A DNA stretch of 64,000 nt from Micavibrio sp. (GCA_030824965.1 JAPJQV010000005.1:1-64000), one strand, 5' to 3'. Numbered from the stretch's first letter, positions 17,324-27,088 are shown. The notes: generated by a model from the letters alone, not told the origin. Numbers and translations: made by a program.

Positions 17324-18532
17324 ATGACTGTTCCTAATATCGAATATCCAAACATGTCATTTGAGGTCTTGAAAAAAGACCCCACATCGGCTGCAAGGCT
17401 GGGCCGTCTAACAACGCCTCACGGAACGATTGAAACGCCAAACTTTATCTTTGTCGGCACAAAAGCCACGGTAAAAAGCTTGTCGCCGATGCAGCTTAAA
17501 GAGGCCGGGGCAGATATGGTTCTATCGAATACTTATCATTTGCTGGTTCAGCCAGGACCGGATTTAGTCCACAAAATGGGTGGGCTGTCAAAATTCATGG
17601 GCTGGAACGGCCCCACTCTAACTGATAGCGGAGGTTACCAGATTTTCTCATTGGGCACCGGTAGCGGTGGCAACGCCAGCGGGGGAGAAATCAAGGGGCG
17701 TACAGTTTCAAACAGGAATCAGGCTCTGATCCGCATTGATGAAGAACACGGCGCTATTTTCCGCTCCTACCGTGGGGGAGATATTTTGAATTTAAATCCT
17801 GAGACTTCAATGGATATCCAGCGTAAGATTGGCGCGGATTTTGTTGTGCAGATGGACGAATGTACGCCGTACCATGCCGAGCGCGAATACACTGAAAAAT
17901 CAATGCGGATGAGTCATCGTTGGGGAGACCGCTCCCTGATAGCTTTTGAAAAATCCCATGACGGCACTCAAGGTGTTTATGGCGTTGTGCAAGGTGGCGT
18001 TTATCGTGATCTGCGCGAAGAATCAGCAGCCTATGTATCGGAACGTCCTTTCTTTGGGACGGCTGTCGGAGGGTGTCTTGGTGGTACAAAAGTACACTTT
18101 TATGAGATTGTAAATTGGCTGGTTGGCCGTCTGCCGGAAAACCGCCCGGTACATTTGCTCGGGATCGGTAAGATAGAAGATATTTTTGAATGCGTTAAAA
18201 TGGGGATGGACACCTTCGATTGCGTAACTCCGACTCGCGAAGCCCGGCACGGACGCGTTTCGATGAAAGGTCACCCTAAGGGCTTTATCAATATTCTGAA
18301 CAAGCGTTACCGCGACGATGATTCGCCGCTAGACGAAACGGTAGGGCTTGCTTCATCTGCCTATTATACAAAAGCCTATGTCCATCATTTGATGAAGGCC
18401 GAAGAAATGCTGGCCTTCCAGATTATCAGTCAGCACAATGTTGCGACAATTGCCAAGCTAATGCGGGAAATTCGCGAAGCGATTAAAACGGATACGCTGG
18501 ATCAACTTAAGAAGGAATGGCTTCCAGAATAG
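17324..18532 (+). CDS. tgt: tRNA-guanine transglycosylase, zinc cysteines missing
   Basis: 402 residues from the ATG at 17324, preceded by AGAGAGAG. It exchanges guanine-34 for preQ1 in tRNAs with GUN anticodons. Visible motifs are LSNTYHLLVQPG, TDSGGYQIFSL, the VQMDECTPY loop, GVVQGG, ALGG-like AVGGCLGG, and the nucleophile segment FDCVTPTREARHG. Where the family has the zinc ligands CxCxxC before the AYLHHL segment, this protein reads TVGLASSAYYTKAYVHHL: all three cysteines are replaced, while the histidine in SQHN remains. Bacterial TGT is usually a zinc protein, so this is a real oddity. Length and catalytic residues otherwise look intact. Confidence 0.95.
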   Translation: MTVPNIEYPNMSFEVLKKDPTSAARLGRLTTPHGTIETPNFIFVGTKATVKSLSPMQLKEAGADMVLSNTYHLLVQPGPDLVHKMGGLSKFMGWNGPTLTDSGGYQIFSLGTGSGGNASGGEIKGRTVSNRNQALIRIDEEHGAIFRSYRGGDILNLNPETSMDIQRKIGADFVVQMDECTPYHAEREYTEKSMRMSHRWGDRSLIAFEKSHDGTQGVYGVVQGGVYRDLREESAAYVSERPFFGTAVGGCLGGTKVHFYEIVNWLVGRLPENRPVHLLGIGKIEDIFECVKMGMDTFDCVTPTREARHGRVSMKGHPKGFINILNKRYRDDDSPLDETVGLASSAYYTKAYVHHLMKAEEMLAFQIISQHNVATIAKLMREIREAIKTDTLDQLKKEWLPE

Positions 18533-18556
18533 GGCTGATTTCTGTATAGTTTTCCT

Positions 18557-19399
18557 ATGATGGAAGAAAACCCCCATACGGTCAGCCATATCAGTGAAAT
18601 TATAGAAGCCTGCCAACATTGGTATTCGGGGCTTCTTTTAGATCTTTTCTTTCCACGAAAGGCCGAAAGTTTTTTGATTGATTTACCAGACCTTTATAAA
18701 AACTGGGCAGATGAATCATTTTCCAAGCCGACTTTTCAGAAAGTTTTAATGGATGAGATTTACAGGTCAGGCAACGAACTGAAAAGCTTACTTAATAATA
18801 TTAAATCACCGCCGTCCAGAGAAGAGTTTCAAAACCTCTCTGCCAACTATGATCGTTTTATTATACTTTTGAGTAAAGCGCAGAATGAAATAGCGCTTTC
18901 CGGTACCGGAGTTGACGATATTACAGGTTTCAAAATCGGCGCTTTAATGATGCAGGAAGTCAAACGCGAACTTGACCGCCGGGGACGCAAAGGCAATCCA
19001 TTCTCAATGGCGATGATTAGGCTTGATGGCGAAAATAATACGGAAGACAAAAATTTTAAGCTTCGCGCTATTTCAACAGCATTAAGGCAAGGATTGCGTA
19101 GCTTCGACGACGTATACCGTCTTGAAAATGATGATCTAGTGATCGCTTTAAAACATGCTGATATTAAAGGCGGCTTCCGCTTTATCGAAAGGCTTAAAGG
19201 AGAATTGAAAAGTCTTCAGGCTGATTTCACATTTTCCAGTTGTGTTGCTGAGCCTGACCCGGCTGACGATATGCAACAATTCCTTAAAAATTTATTAGAC
19301 GATCTGAACGTTGCTGCAAGCAGTGGTACAGGCCAAACGATAAAATACGAAGAGCTGAGTCCCTTGCAAAGATTTGTATCAAATATGAAAGATAAATAA
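18557..19399 (+). CDS. degenerate GGDEF-domain protein
   Basis: 280 residues. The N-terminal 110 residues are unassigned and helical. From about residue 118, DDITGFKIGALM matches the DxLTGLxNR opening of GGDEF domains, and the signature loop reads RLENDDLVIAL where active diguanylate cyclases have RxGGDEFxxLL. The two glycines and the glutamate are lost, so c-di-GMP synthesis is not expected; a binding or scaffold role is possible. It sits 24 bases after tgt and four bases before upp, in one rightward run. Two adjacent ATGs (18557, 18560) can serve as start. Confidence 0.7.
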   Translation: MMEENPHTVSHISEIIEACQHWYSGLLLDLFFPRKAESFLIDLPDLYKNWADESFSKPTFQKVLMDEIYRSGNELKSLLNNIKSPPSREEFQNLSANYDRFIILLSKAQNEIALSGTGVDDITGFKIGALMMQEVKRELDRRGRKGNPFSMAMIRLDGENNTEDKNFKLRAISTALRQGLRSFDDVYRLENDDLVIALKHADIKGGFRFIERLKGELKSLQADFTFSSCVAEPDPADDMQQFLKNLLDDLNVAASSGTGQTIKYEELSPLQRFVSNMKDK

Positions 19400-19403
19400 C
19401 TGC

Positions 19404-20054
19404 GTGCAGACGAAATCCGAATTCCCGAATTTTTACATCGTTAATCATCCGGTTATCCAGGATAAACTGACAAATTTGCGTAAAAAAGACACGACCACTC
19501 AGCAATTTCGCTCTTTGTTGGAAGAAATATCACATTTAATGGCCTATCCCGTTACGGAGACGCTAAAGACTAGGCGAATTGAGATAGAAACCCCTCTTAT
19601 TAAAGTTGATATGCCGGTTCTAGATACCGCCGGTGTTGTCGTTGTGCCAATTTTGAGGGCGGGGCTTGGGATGGTGTCCGGCCTTTTAAAAATCTTCCCT
19701 GATGCGGCTATTGGCCATATTGGAGTTTATCGCGATCATGATACGCACCAGCCTGTTGAATACGTAGCGCGACTTCCGGAATTTAAAAACCAAATTTACT
19801 TACTCGTAGATCCGATGCTTGCCACCGGCAATTCATCCGCCTATGTTGCAAGCCTGTTGCTTGAACACGGCGTTACGCCTGAAAATATCATTTTTATGTC
19901 TCTTCTAGCTGCACCGGAAGGGGTAAGGGCCTTTCATAAAGAGCATCCTAATATACGTATTTATACAGCTGCATTGGATGAATGCTTGAACGAGCAGGCC
20001 TATATTGTGCCGGGTTTAGGTGATGCAGGTGACAGAATGTTTGGGACGGTTTGA
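19404..20054 (+). CDS. upp: uracil phosphoribosyltransferase
   Basis: 216 residues, starting with GTG. It makes UMP from uracil and PRPP in pyrimidine salvage. The PRPP loop is LLVDPMLATGNSS near residue 133, and RAGLGM, the YRDHDT loop and the C-terminal GLGDAGDRMFGT are family hallmarks. Confidence 0.96.
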   Translation: MQTKSEFPNFYIVNHPVIQDKLTNLRKKDTTTQQFRSLLEEISHLMAYPVTETLKTRRIEIETPLIKVDMPVLDTAGVVVVPILRAGLGMVSGLLKIFPDAAIGHIGVYRDHDTHQPVEYVARLPEFKNQIYLLVDPMLATGNSSAYVASLLLEHGVTPENIIFMSLLAAPEGVRAFHKEHPNIRIYTAALDECLNEQAYIVPGLGDAGDRMFGTV

Positions 20055-20129
20055 AACTTCAACTTTTATTAAGATTCCTGCTTTAATAGTGCCGATACAA
20101 AATTTCTGCTACTATTATTGAGTAAATTT

Positions 20130-21647
20130 ATGATCGATCACAAAGCCCTTTTTGATGCCATGCCCGTTCCCCGGTTGCTAATCAAGCCGGAAGGAAAGCA
20201 TTTTATTGTCGAAGAAGGTAACCGCCGCGCATACGATTATTTCAATCGTAAAGAAGAGCAAATCATTGGGCGTCAGGTAAGTGATTTTATGGACTCGGAA
20301 AACGCTCGGCATTTTGAGCAGGCTTTCGAAGTTTGCCTGAAGCAAAAAGTTCCGGTCACAATTCAAGCTCTGCCTAGTTTTCCCGGCGGTCTGCGCGTTT
20401 ATGGATTTTGGATAAATCCTCTTTTGGATATACTAGGCAATGTCGTCATGCTCGATCTAATGGCGCAGCCCAATTCAGCGGATGAGTCAATTCTCGAGCG
20501 CGAACGAGACGACGCGATTTCTCTTTTAACATCCATTTTTGATGTTTCTGAGATCAGCATTATTGTCAGTGATTATAACAGACGTGTGGTGCGTATTAAC
20601 GAAGTTTTCGTTAGAACATTCGGCTGGTCGCGAGATCAGGTGATCGGGGAAGATTTTATCTTCTTGATCGCACCTGATGAACAGGAAATGGCCAAGGATA
20701 ACCATGATCGATACGTCAAAAGTGGTTTGCGTTCGTCAGGAGAAATGAAATTGGTTCGCCATGATGGCTCGGTCGTTAACACGCTATTCACGACCGCTAC
20801 GCTTGAGTTATCCCAGCGCCGTCGGTTTCAAGTTACAACGATCATGGATATTACGCCTCGTAAGCAGATGGAGTTGTCTTTGCGAGTGGCAAAAGAACAT
20901 GCGGATGCAGCTAACGTTGCCAAATCGGCTTTCCTTGCAAATATGTCTCATGAACTTAGGACGCCGTTAAATGCGATTATCGGATTTTCTGAAATGATGC
21001 AGAATGAAGTGTTTGGCGCATTGGGAAATCCCAAATATGTTGAATATATGGGCGATATCCATTCCAGCGCACGCCATCTCCTTGAAATTATCAATGAAGT
21101 TCTTGATATGTCGAAAATTGAAGCTGGCCGCGTTGATTTGGATGAGCAGCCGGTCGATATGGATGAAGCTATTGAATCGGTTATGCGCATGATGGCTTCG
21201 CGCGCTTTCAGCGGCGGCGTTAATCTGAATTCAAAAGTCGATAAAAATATGCCTGCTCTTCATGCAGACCCACGTTTGTTGCGTCAGGTTTTGATTAATC
21301 TTGTCAGCAACGCGGTAAAATTCTCTCGCAGAGGCGGCCAGATCGATATCAGTTCAAATCTGAATAATGATGGTGAAATGACTATTATAGTCAAAGATAA
21401 CGGCATAGGCATTCCACGAAACAAGATTAAACGTGCTTTGGAACCGTTTGGACAAATTTACGACTCGGCCCATGCTGCGAAAGAAAATCAGGGAACAGGT
21501 CTTGGCCTGCCTTTGGCTAAAGCTATGGTGGAACTGCATGGGGGGAATTTAAGTCTCGATTCCGATGCAGGGAAGGGAACTACTGTTACACTTACATTCC
21601 CGGCTCGACGCGTTTTGCATCCTACAATGACAGCGTCAAGCTATTGA
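20130..21647 (+). CDS. PAS-PAS sensor histidine kinase of the PleC/DivJ type
   Basis: 505 residues from the ATG at 20130; a TTG four codons earlier is the alternative. Two PAS domains (about 5-115 and 135-255) precede a HisKA domain with FLANMSHELRTPLNAIIGFSEMM near residue 275, then an ATPase domain with N-box NLVSNAVKFS, G1 DNGIGI and G2 GTGLGLPLAKAMVELHGG. No membrane helix is visible, so it is a cytoplasmic sensor. The HisKA segment with FGALGNPKYVEYMGDI and DMSKIEAGR resembles the PleC/DivJ group, which in alphaproteobacteria often acts on DivK-like regulators. No cognate regulator is next to it. Confidence 0.88.
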   Translation: MIDHKALFDAMPVPRLLIKPEGKHFIVEEGNRRAYDYFNRKEEQIIGRQVSDFMDSENARHFEQAFEVCLKQKVPVTIQALPSFPGGLRVYGFWINPLLDILGNVVMLDLMAQPNSADESILERERDDAISLLTSIFDVSEISIIVSDYNRRVVRINEVFVRTFGWSRDQVIGEDFIFLIAPDEQEMAKDNHDRYVKSGLRSSGEMKLVRHDGSVVNTLFTTATLELSQRRRFQVTTIMDITPRKQMELSLRVAKEHADAANVAKSAFLANMSHELRTPLNAIIGFSEMMQNEVFGALGNPKYVEYMGDIHSSARHLLEIINEVLDMSKIEAGRVDLDEQPVDMDEAIESVMRMMASRAFSGGVNLNSKVDKNMPALHADPRLLRQVLINLVSNAVKFSRRGGQIDISSNLNNDGEMTIIVKDNGIGIPRNKIKRALEPFGQIYDSAHAAKENQGTGLGLPLAKAMVELHGGNLSLDSDAGKGTTVTLTFPARRVLHPTMTASSY

Positions 21648-21699
21648 TGTTGCCACTTGTGCCCTAAATGTCTAAAATCCAGAAATACGGAGATTTAAC

Positions 21700-22104
21700 A
21701 TGAAACAACTTATTCAGCGTTGCGCAGATTCAGGTCTTAAAATGACAGGCCAGCGGCGTATCATTCTGGAGGTTTTGGAAGAGGCTCATGATCATCCGTC
21801 TGTCGAAATTGTGTTCGAGCGTGCAAAAGCACGCGATGATTCTATCAGTATTGCAACTGTGTATCGCACCTTAAGTCTGTTAGACGAAATGGATATTGTC
21901 GTTCGTCACGAATTTAAAGAAAATTTTTCACGCTATGATATTAACACTGATCATCATCACCATCTAATCGATTTGGAATCCGGGGAAGTCATCGAATTTC
22001 AAAATGACGAAATTGAGCTTCTGAAAAAGAAAATAGCAAATGATCTTGGGTATGATTTGGTCGAGTGCCGTCTCGAACTTTACGGAAAGAAAATCAAAAG
22101 GTAA
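21700..22104 (+). CDS. fur: Fur-family metalloregulator (alphaproteobacterial Fur/Mur type)
   Basis: 134 residues. An N-terminal winged helix (LKMTGQRRIILEVL; SIATVYRTLSLL) leads to the metal-binding segment DHHHHLIDLESGEVIEF. The CxxC zinc motifs of many Fur proteins are absent, as usual in alphaproteobacterial Fur/Mur, and the C-terminus YDLVECRLELYGKK is typical of this branch. It may respond to iron or manganese; the sequence cannot tell. RBS CGGAG lies eight bases ahead. Its stop overlaps the next start as TAATG. Confidence 0.88.
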   Translation: MKQLIQRCADSGLKMTGQRRIILEVLEEAHDHPSVEIVFERAKARDDSISIATVYRTLSLLDEMDIVVRHEFKENFSRYDINTDHHHHLIDLESGEVIEFQNDEIELLKKKIANDLGYDLVECRLELYGKKIKR

Positions 22105-23198
22105 TGTCTGATACCCGTCTTCCATCCGGGCTATGGATCGAAGCGAAACTGCGCCAGTTAGACCGCGACGCTGTTCCTTATTACGTTATAAATAAGGGAG
22201 CTTATTTTTCCGGCACTATACTACTAAAAATTAATAATATGTCCGGTTTGTGCCGGATTTTAGCCCAGGAAAGCGATGAGCATGGCACTAAGCGATGGGT
22301 TTCACCTTTGCTTAAGTCCGATCTGCTAGAATCTGATGTCGATGCCTATATTGAAAGGGCGAGAAGCAGGGATCCCGATCTTTGGGTTATTGAGGTAGAG
22401 CAGCGGAATTTGATGAATCCTTTTGAAGAAAAACCCGGGACTCAAGGCTTCACGTTAGTAGAGTTATCTATCGTCATGATCATTATTGGTCTTCTGATCG
22501 GCGGAGTTTTAAAGGGGCAGGAGCTGATTGAAAACGCAAGGGCCAAAAACGTCGTATCCTTTCTGAAGTCTGTCCAAAGCGCAAATAATACTTTTCAGGA
22601 TTCCTATAAGAATTTACCGGGAGATTCTCCTTATGCCCGCAACCTGATTCCAAATTGTAATGACAGTGTTTTTTGCCTTAACGGAAACGGGAATGGGTAT
22701 ATAGCGAGTAATGGTTCGGACCAATATACATGGCAAACGCCGATTCTCACCGGGCCTGAACCGACGCGCGGAGAGTCTATCCAATTTTGGAAACATCTGG
22801 CTTTGGCTGATTTGATTGGAGGGATTCAGCCAAGTGCAGATCCGGCAGTACCGGAATTTGGCAAAACAAATCCGGCTTCGGCTTTTGGTTCGGGCGGATT
22901 TGAAATGTACTGGGATGGTTCTACTACATTACATCCGACCGGTATTCATATTGTTCGGCTATCTGCATCTGGTGCCTTGACCGGCGACAGCACTGTGGAT
23001 GGAATAACGCCAAGACAAGCGGCCAAGATCGACCAGATAATGGATGACGGACAGCCGAATTCTGGTTCTGTTTTTGCCAATTACGGGGCTATTTCCGATA
23101 GCTGTAAAATTGGCGGGGCCGGCGCCACTGATAATTCACAATATAATTCATCGACAACTTCAAATGCCTGCGCTCTGTTTTTCAATATTTTTAGATGA
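22104..23198 (+). CDS. DUF1491 domain fused to a type IV pseudopilin
   Basis: 364 residues in one open frame. Residues 1-111 are a DUF1491 domain: LPSGLWIEAKLRQL, the GTKRW segment and DAYIERARSRDPDLWVIEVE are hallmarks, and DUF1491 commonly follows a Fur-family gene in alphaproteobacteria. Residues 112 onward are a pseudopilin: prepilin cleavage site G115/F116 in TQGFTLVELS, a hydrophobic helix, then a globular part with DGQPNSGSVFA and two C-terminal cysteines. A prepilin leader of 115 residues would be far too long. An ATG at 22413 (M104) would give a normal 12-residue leader, so the gene may yield both a full-length fusion and a separate pseudopilin. Assembly error cannot be excluded. Confidence 0.8.
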   Translation: MSDTRLPSGLWIEAKLRQLDRDAVPYYVINKGAYFSGTILLKINNMSGLCRILAQESDEHGTKRWVSPLLKSDLLESDVDAYIERARSRDPDLWVIEVEQRNLMNPFEEKPGTQGFTLVELSIVMIIIGLLIGGVLKGQELIENARAKNVVSFLKSVQSANNTFQDSYKNLPGDSPYARNLIPNCNDSVFCLNGNGNGYIASNGSDQYTWQTPILTGPEPTRGESIQFWKHLALADLIGGIQPSADPAVPEFGKTNPASAFGSGGFEMYWDGSTTLHPTGIHIVRLSASGALTGDSTVDGITPRQAAKIDQIMDDGQPNSGSVFANYGAISDSCKIGGAGATDNSQYNSSTTSNACALFFNIFR

Positions 23199-23238
23199 TT
23201 ATTGCAAATAATATCTCCGATGCTTATAGTCCGGCGCC

Positions 23239-24816
23239 ATGCAAGCCAATAAATCCATAGTCGATCAACGCCGTACTTTTGCCATCATCGCCCACCCAGA
23301 TGCGGGTAAAACGACATTGACCGAAAAGCTTTTGCTATTTGGAGGCGCGATTGAGCTTGCGGGGGCGGTGAAAGCCAAAGGAGATCGCCGTCGTGCGCGA
23401 TCCGACTGGATGAAGGTTGAACAGGAACGGGGGATTTCGGTTGCTTCATCCGTCATGACATTCGATTACCAAGACGTCACATTTAACCTCTTGGATACAC
23501 CGGGTCACGAGGATTTCTCTGAAGATACTTACCGGACGCTTACAGCTGTCGATAGTGCGATTATGGTCCTCGATGTTGCCAAAGGTATCGAAAGCCAGAC
23601 ATTGAAATTATTCGAAGTTTGCCGGATGCGTAATATCCCTATTATAACGTTTATTAATAAAATGGACCGTGAAGGACAGGATCCGTTCAAATTAATGGAC
23701 GAGGTCGCTGACAAGCTTCAGTTGGAAGTTGTGCCGGCTTCGTGGCCTATCGGTATGGGGCGCGACTTCAAAGGCTGTTATGATTTAATCAACGACAGTC
23801 TGGTTTTATTCGACCGCAGTAAAGGTGAAGCTCTTCTTGAAACGGTAACATGTTCTGGTTTAGATGATCCACTGATCGATCAAAAACTGCCAGCGGAATT
23901 GGCTGAAAAATTGCGTGAAGATGTTGAAATGATCCGCGGCGTATGTCCGCCTTTTGACAGAAACGCTTATCTGGCGGGCGATATGACGCCGGTATTTTTT
24001 GGCTCAGCCGTCAATAATTTTGGTATTAAAGAATTGCTCGAAGGTATTGGGCGCTATGCGCCAAGCCCACGTCCTCAGGCGACCAGTCAGCGAATAATCG
24101 ATCCTCATGAAGCCAAAGTCACAGGTTTTGTTTTTAAGATTCAGGCGAATATGGACCCAAAACATAGGGACCGTATCGCCTTTACACGCTTATGTTCCGG
24201 CACGTTTAAACGCGGCATGAAATTAACGCCTGTGCGCACAGATAAAGCGCTCGTCATACATTCGCCGCTTTTGTTTTTTGCGCAAGAACGCGAAATGGCG
24301 GAAGAAGCCTATGCAGGCGACATTATCGGTATACCAAACCACGGCAATCTTCGCATCGGCGATGTTTTGACCGAAGGTGAAAAACTTACCTTTACTGGTA
24401 TTCCATCTTTTGCGCCGGAATATCTGCAACGCGTTTCACCCGAAGATCCAATGAAAGCAAAGCATTTAGGCAATGCGCTCCAGCAATTGGCTGAAGAAGG
24501 CGTTGCACGTATTTTTAAGCCGCTCTATGAGAATTCATGGATTGTTGGCGTTGTTGGAATGCTGCAATTCGATGTTCTAGGGGATAGGATCCGCACTGAA
24601 TATTCGTTGCCTGTTAAGTTTGAACAAACCAGCCTTTACACGGCGCGTTGGGTCAAATCGAATGACAATGCAAAGATGAAAGCGTTCCTTGATTCAAATC
24701 GTGGCGCGATTGCCGAAGACCATGACGGTGATCCTGTCTTCATGGCGCGTAATGCCTGGCACTTAAACGATACGCAGGATAAAAACCCCGATATCAAATT
24801 TGAGAAAACAAAATAA
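23239..24816 (+). CDS. prfC: peptide chain release factor 3
   Basis: 525 residues, family length. A GTPase domain with G1 AHPDAGKTTLTE, G3 DTPGHEDFSEDTYR and G4 NKMDR opens the protein, followed by RF3-specific sequence (MGRDFKGCYD, FFGSAVNNFG, and the C-terminal MLQFDVLGDRIRTEY). RF3 recycles RF1/RF2 after termination. The stop codon abuts the stop codon of the convergent gene, with no base between them. Confidence 0.97.
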   Translation: MQANKSIVDQRRTFAIIAHPDAGKTTLTEKLLLFGGAIELAGAVKAKGDRRRARSDWMKVEQERGISVASSVMTFDYQDVTFNLLDTPGHEDFSEDTYRTLTAVDSAIMVLDVAKGIESQTLKLFEVCRMRNIPIITFINKMDREGQDPFKLMDEVADKLQLEVVPASWPIGMGRDFKGCYDLINDSLVLFDRSKGEALLETVTCSGLDDPLIDQKLPAELAEKLREDVEMIRGVCPPFDRNAYLAGDMTPVFFGSAVNNFGIKELLEGIGRYAPSPRPQATSQRIIDPHEAKVTGFVFKIQANMDPKHRDRIAFTRLCSGTFKRGMKLTPVRTDKALVIHSPLLFFAQEREMAEEAYAGDIIGIPNHGNLRIGDVLTEGEKLTFTGIPSFAPEYLQRVSPEDPMKAKHLGNALQQLAEEGVARIFKPLYENSWIVGVVGMLQFDVLGDRIRTEYSLPVKFEQTSLYTARWVKSNDNAKMKAFLDSNRGAIAEDHDGDPVFMARNAWHLNDTQDKNPDIKFEKTK

Positions 24817-26997
24817 TTATTGGAAGGCACGCATAATGTTTGCGTAGTCGTCAGTCCATGGCCGCATGTCATCAGGGATAGTGATTTCCTTCCATTTTAG
24901 TTTGCCAAATTCTTTCAAGATATCCGGATTATCAGTCATCACCGTATAAATATTTGGATTGTGCTTGATCTTTGTTCCAAGGACATTGCCTCCAATAGCA
25001 TAGCGTACAAGAGCGTTCATGCCGGATGATCTAGCAAGGGATGCAACTTCTTTCTCAAGATTAAAGAAGCGGTTTGAGACATGGATAACGATAAATCCGC
25101 CAGGTTTAAGTTTTTTCTTATACCCTTGAATTGCTTCAAGCGTCATGACGTGGATGGGTATATTGTCCGAACTGAAAACATCGACAAAAATCATATCATA
25201 AGTATTATCCGGCGCTTCCATGATTTTATGGCGCGCGTCGCCGAGAATAATTTTATACGGACTACCGCAATCTTTTAAATAACTGAAATACTGAGGGTCT
25301 TCCGAGATATCAATGACTTGCTGATTGATCTCATAGAAATCAAAACTGCGATTCTCATGTATATAACAAGCAATACTTCCAATACCTAATCCGAGTGCAG
25401 CGATCTTTTGCGGTTTATCAGACGCATCGAGTACAGTGAAAATATCCCCGACCGAACCCGCCGGATGATAATATGTCAGTGGGATTTTACTGAAATTACG
25501 ATCTATTGCCTGCGCGCCATGGGTAGTCGTACCATTGGTTAGAATGCGCACGCCTGTTTTCTCGTAATCCTGTATGCGCAAAACGCCGAAAAAATTGCGG
25601 GCAATTAAAACGCTGTCTTTAATTTTTGTCCAGGATTGCGGCGGATTGAAAAGCAAAAATATTCCAACCGTAGCAACGAAAGCTACGCGGCGGTTTATCA
25701 GAAAAAGAGATGCAAACAATGTCAGTGCGACAAGTGCGCCTTTTAGCCAGATGAAGTCAACGAAAGATGTCGCGCAACCTAAAAGAAGAACTCCGGGGAA
25801 TAGGCAATATTCATATAGCTTTGATTTATCTGGGCGAAATTCAGGATCTTTTTTCAGAGGTATTGAAATATGGCGTGCAAATAAAGACAGGATTATCACA
25901 ATATAATATTCGTAGGGAAGTTTGAATAAAAGTGGCGCTAATAATGAATTAAATGCTCCGCCAAGGGCGCCGCCGATAGACATGAAAAGATAGAATTCAG
26001 TCAGGCGGGAAGTTCCAGGCTTAAGGGCAACTAATTCCTGATGGCACATCAATGCCGTAAAGAAGAAAAAGACTCCGTGAAAAACGATTAAGGCCCATGC
26101 GCCGCTTGCATGCAGGCTTAAAATTTGTAAAGCGGCTAAAAATAATAGCAAAACCCCCTGAACAATACGCGTGGCGGGCAATGGTAGAAAAGGTTTGGCG
26201 GAAAAAGCGACAATAAACGTGCCAAGGTAAAGCGCTAGCGGCATTACCCAAAACAAAGGTACGGATGCTACATCTGTTGTAATATAGGTCGTATAGCCAA
26301 GCATTAATGATGAAGGGCAAAAAGCAAGAAAAATCCAGATGAGTCTGGTTTTCCATGTCGGTGCCATATCATCCGTTTCTGAAACTTGTTCTTTTGCCTG
26401 ATAAAATTTTGGCGTGATAGCGCAGAAGATAAAAGCGAAGGCTAATAAAAGATAACCGCCACTCCAGGCCCAGGATTGCTCGTGAAGCGCCAGTAAGGGT
26501 TCGGTAATCACAGGATAGGACAATAGCGCGAGCATCGAGCCGATATTGCTGGCAGCGTAGAGAAAATAAGGGTTATTTGCATTTAAATGGTTGGTCCGCG
26601 AAAACCAGTTTTGCAAAAGCGGGGCAGAAGCCGACAGGATGAAGAAGGGGGCTGCAGCCATTCCGGCCATGGTCTTAAGCTGCCAGATTACAGGATGATC
26701 GCTAGGATTATCCCCGTTCTCTGGTAAAGCCAAAGGCAGGGCAAAAGCGGCAATTACCATCAGGACTAAATGAAGTATCGCCTGAAGTTGCGGTTTTTTG
26801 ATTTTTGCCAGTAAATGGGCATAAATGTATCCGGCCAGCAGCAAGACTTGGAAAAACAACATAGCCGTATTCCAGACCGAGGGCGTTCCGCCGAGAGACG
26901 GCAGCAAAAACTTACCCACCATCGGCTGCACTGCAAAGAGGAGAAAAGCACTTAAAAATATAGTGAAACCATAAACGGGAACCAGGTGGCGACTCAT
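24817..26997 (-). CDS. fused membrane/spermidine-synthase-like methyltransferase-fold protein
   Basis: 726 residues. The first 450 or so form about a dozen membrane helices, beginning FLSAFLLFAVQPMVGKFLLP. The C-terminal 240 residues are a spermidine-synthase-like Rossmann domain: ALGLGIGSIACY (binding loop), FYEINQQVIDIS (acidic residue binding ribose) and DMIFVDVFSSDNIP. This is the fused MFS/spermidine synthase architecture known in many proteobacteria. Whether it transfers aminopropyl groups or does something else at the membrane is unknown. The gene is monocistronic and divergent from the suf operon. Confidence 0.88.
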   Translation of the reverse strand: MSRHLVPVYGFTIFLSAFLLFAVQPMVGKFLLPSLGGTPSVWNTAMLFFQVLLLAGYIYAHLLAKIKKPQLQAILHLVLMVIAAFALPLALPENGDNPSDHPVIWQLKTMAGMAAAPFFILSASAPLLQNWFSRTNHLNANNPYFLYAASNIGSMLALLSYPVITEPLLALHEQSWAWSGGYLLLAFAFIFCAITPKFYQAKEQVSETDDMAPTWKTRLIWIFLAFCPSSLMLGYTTYITTDVASVPLFWVMPLALYLGTFIVAFSAKPFLPLPATRIVQGVLLLFLAALQILSLHASGAWALIVFHGVFFFFTALMCHQELVALKPGTSRLTEFYLFMSIGGALGGAFNSLLAPLLFKLPYEYYIVIILSLFARHISIPLKKDPEFRPDKSKLYEYCLFPGVLLLGCATSFVDFIWLKGALVALTLFASLFLINRRVAFVATVGIFLLFNPPQSWTKIKDSVLIARNFFGVLRIQDYEKTGVRILTNGTTTHGAQAIDRNFSKIPLTYYHPAGSVGDIFTVLDASDKPQKIAALGLGIGSIACYIHENRSFDFYEINQQVIDISEDPQYFSYLKDCGSPYKIILGDARHKIMEAPDNTYDMIFVDVFSSDNIPIHVMTLEAIQGYKKKLKPGGFIVIHVSNRFFNLEKEVASLARSSGMNALVRYAIGGNVLGTKIKHNPNIYTVMTDNPDILKEFGKLKWKEITIPDDMRPWTDDYANIMRAFQ

Positions 26998-27088
26998 ATA
27001 ACTTCCTCTTGTTGCGAGTCATTATATCCTTGAAAAAACGGACGTCAAAGAGTACTAAATGCGTACAGATTAGTGGCGGATTTATGGA

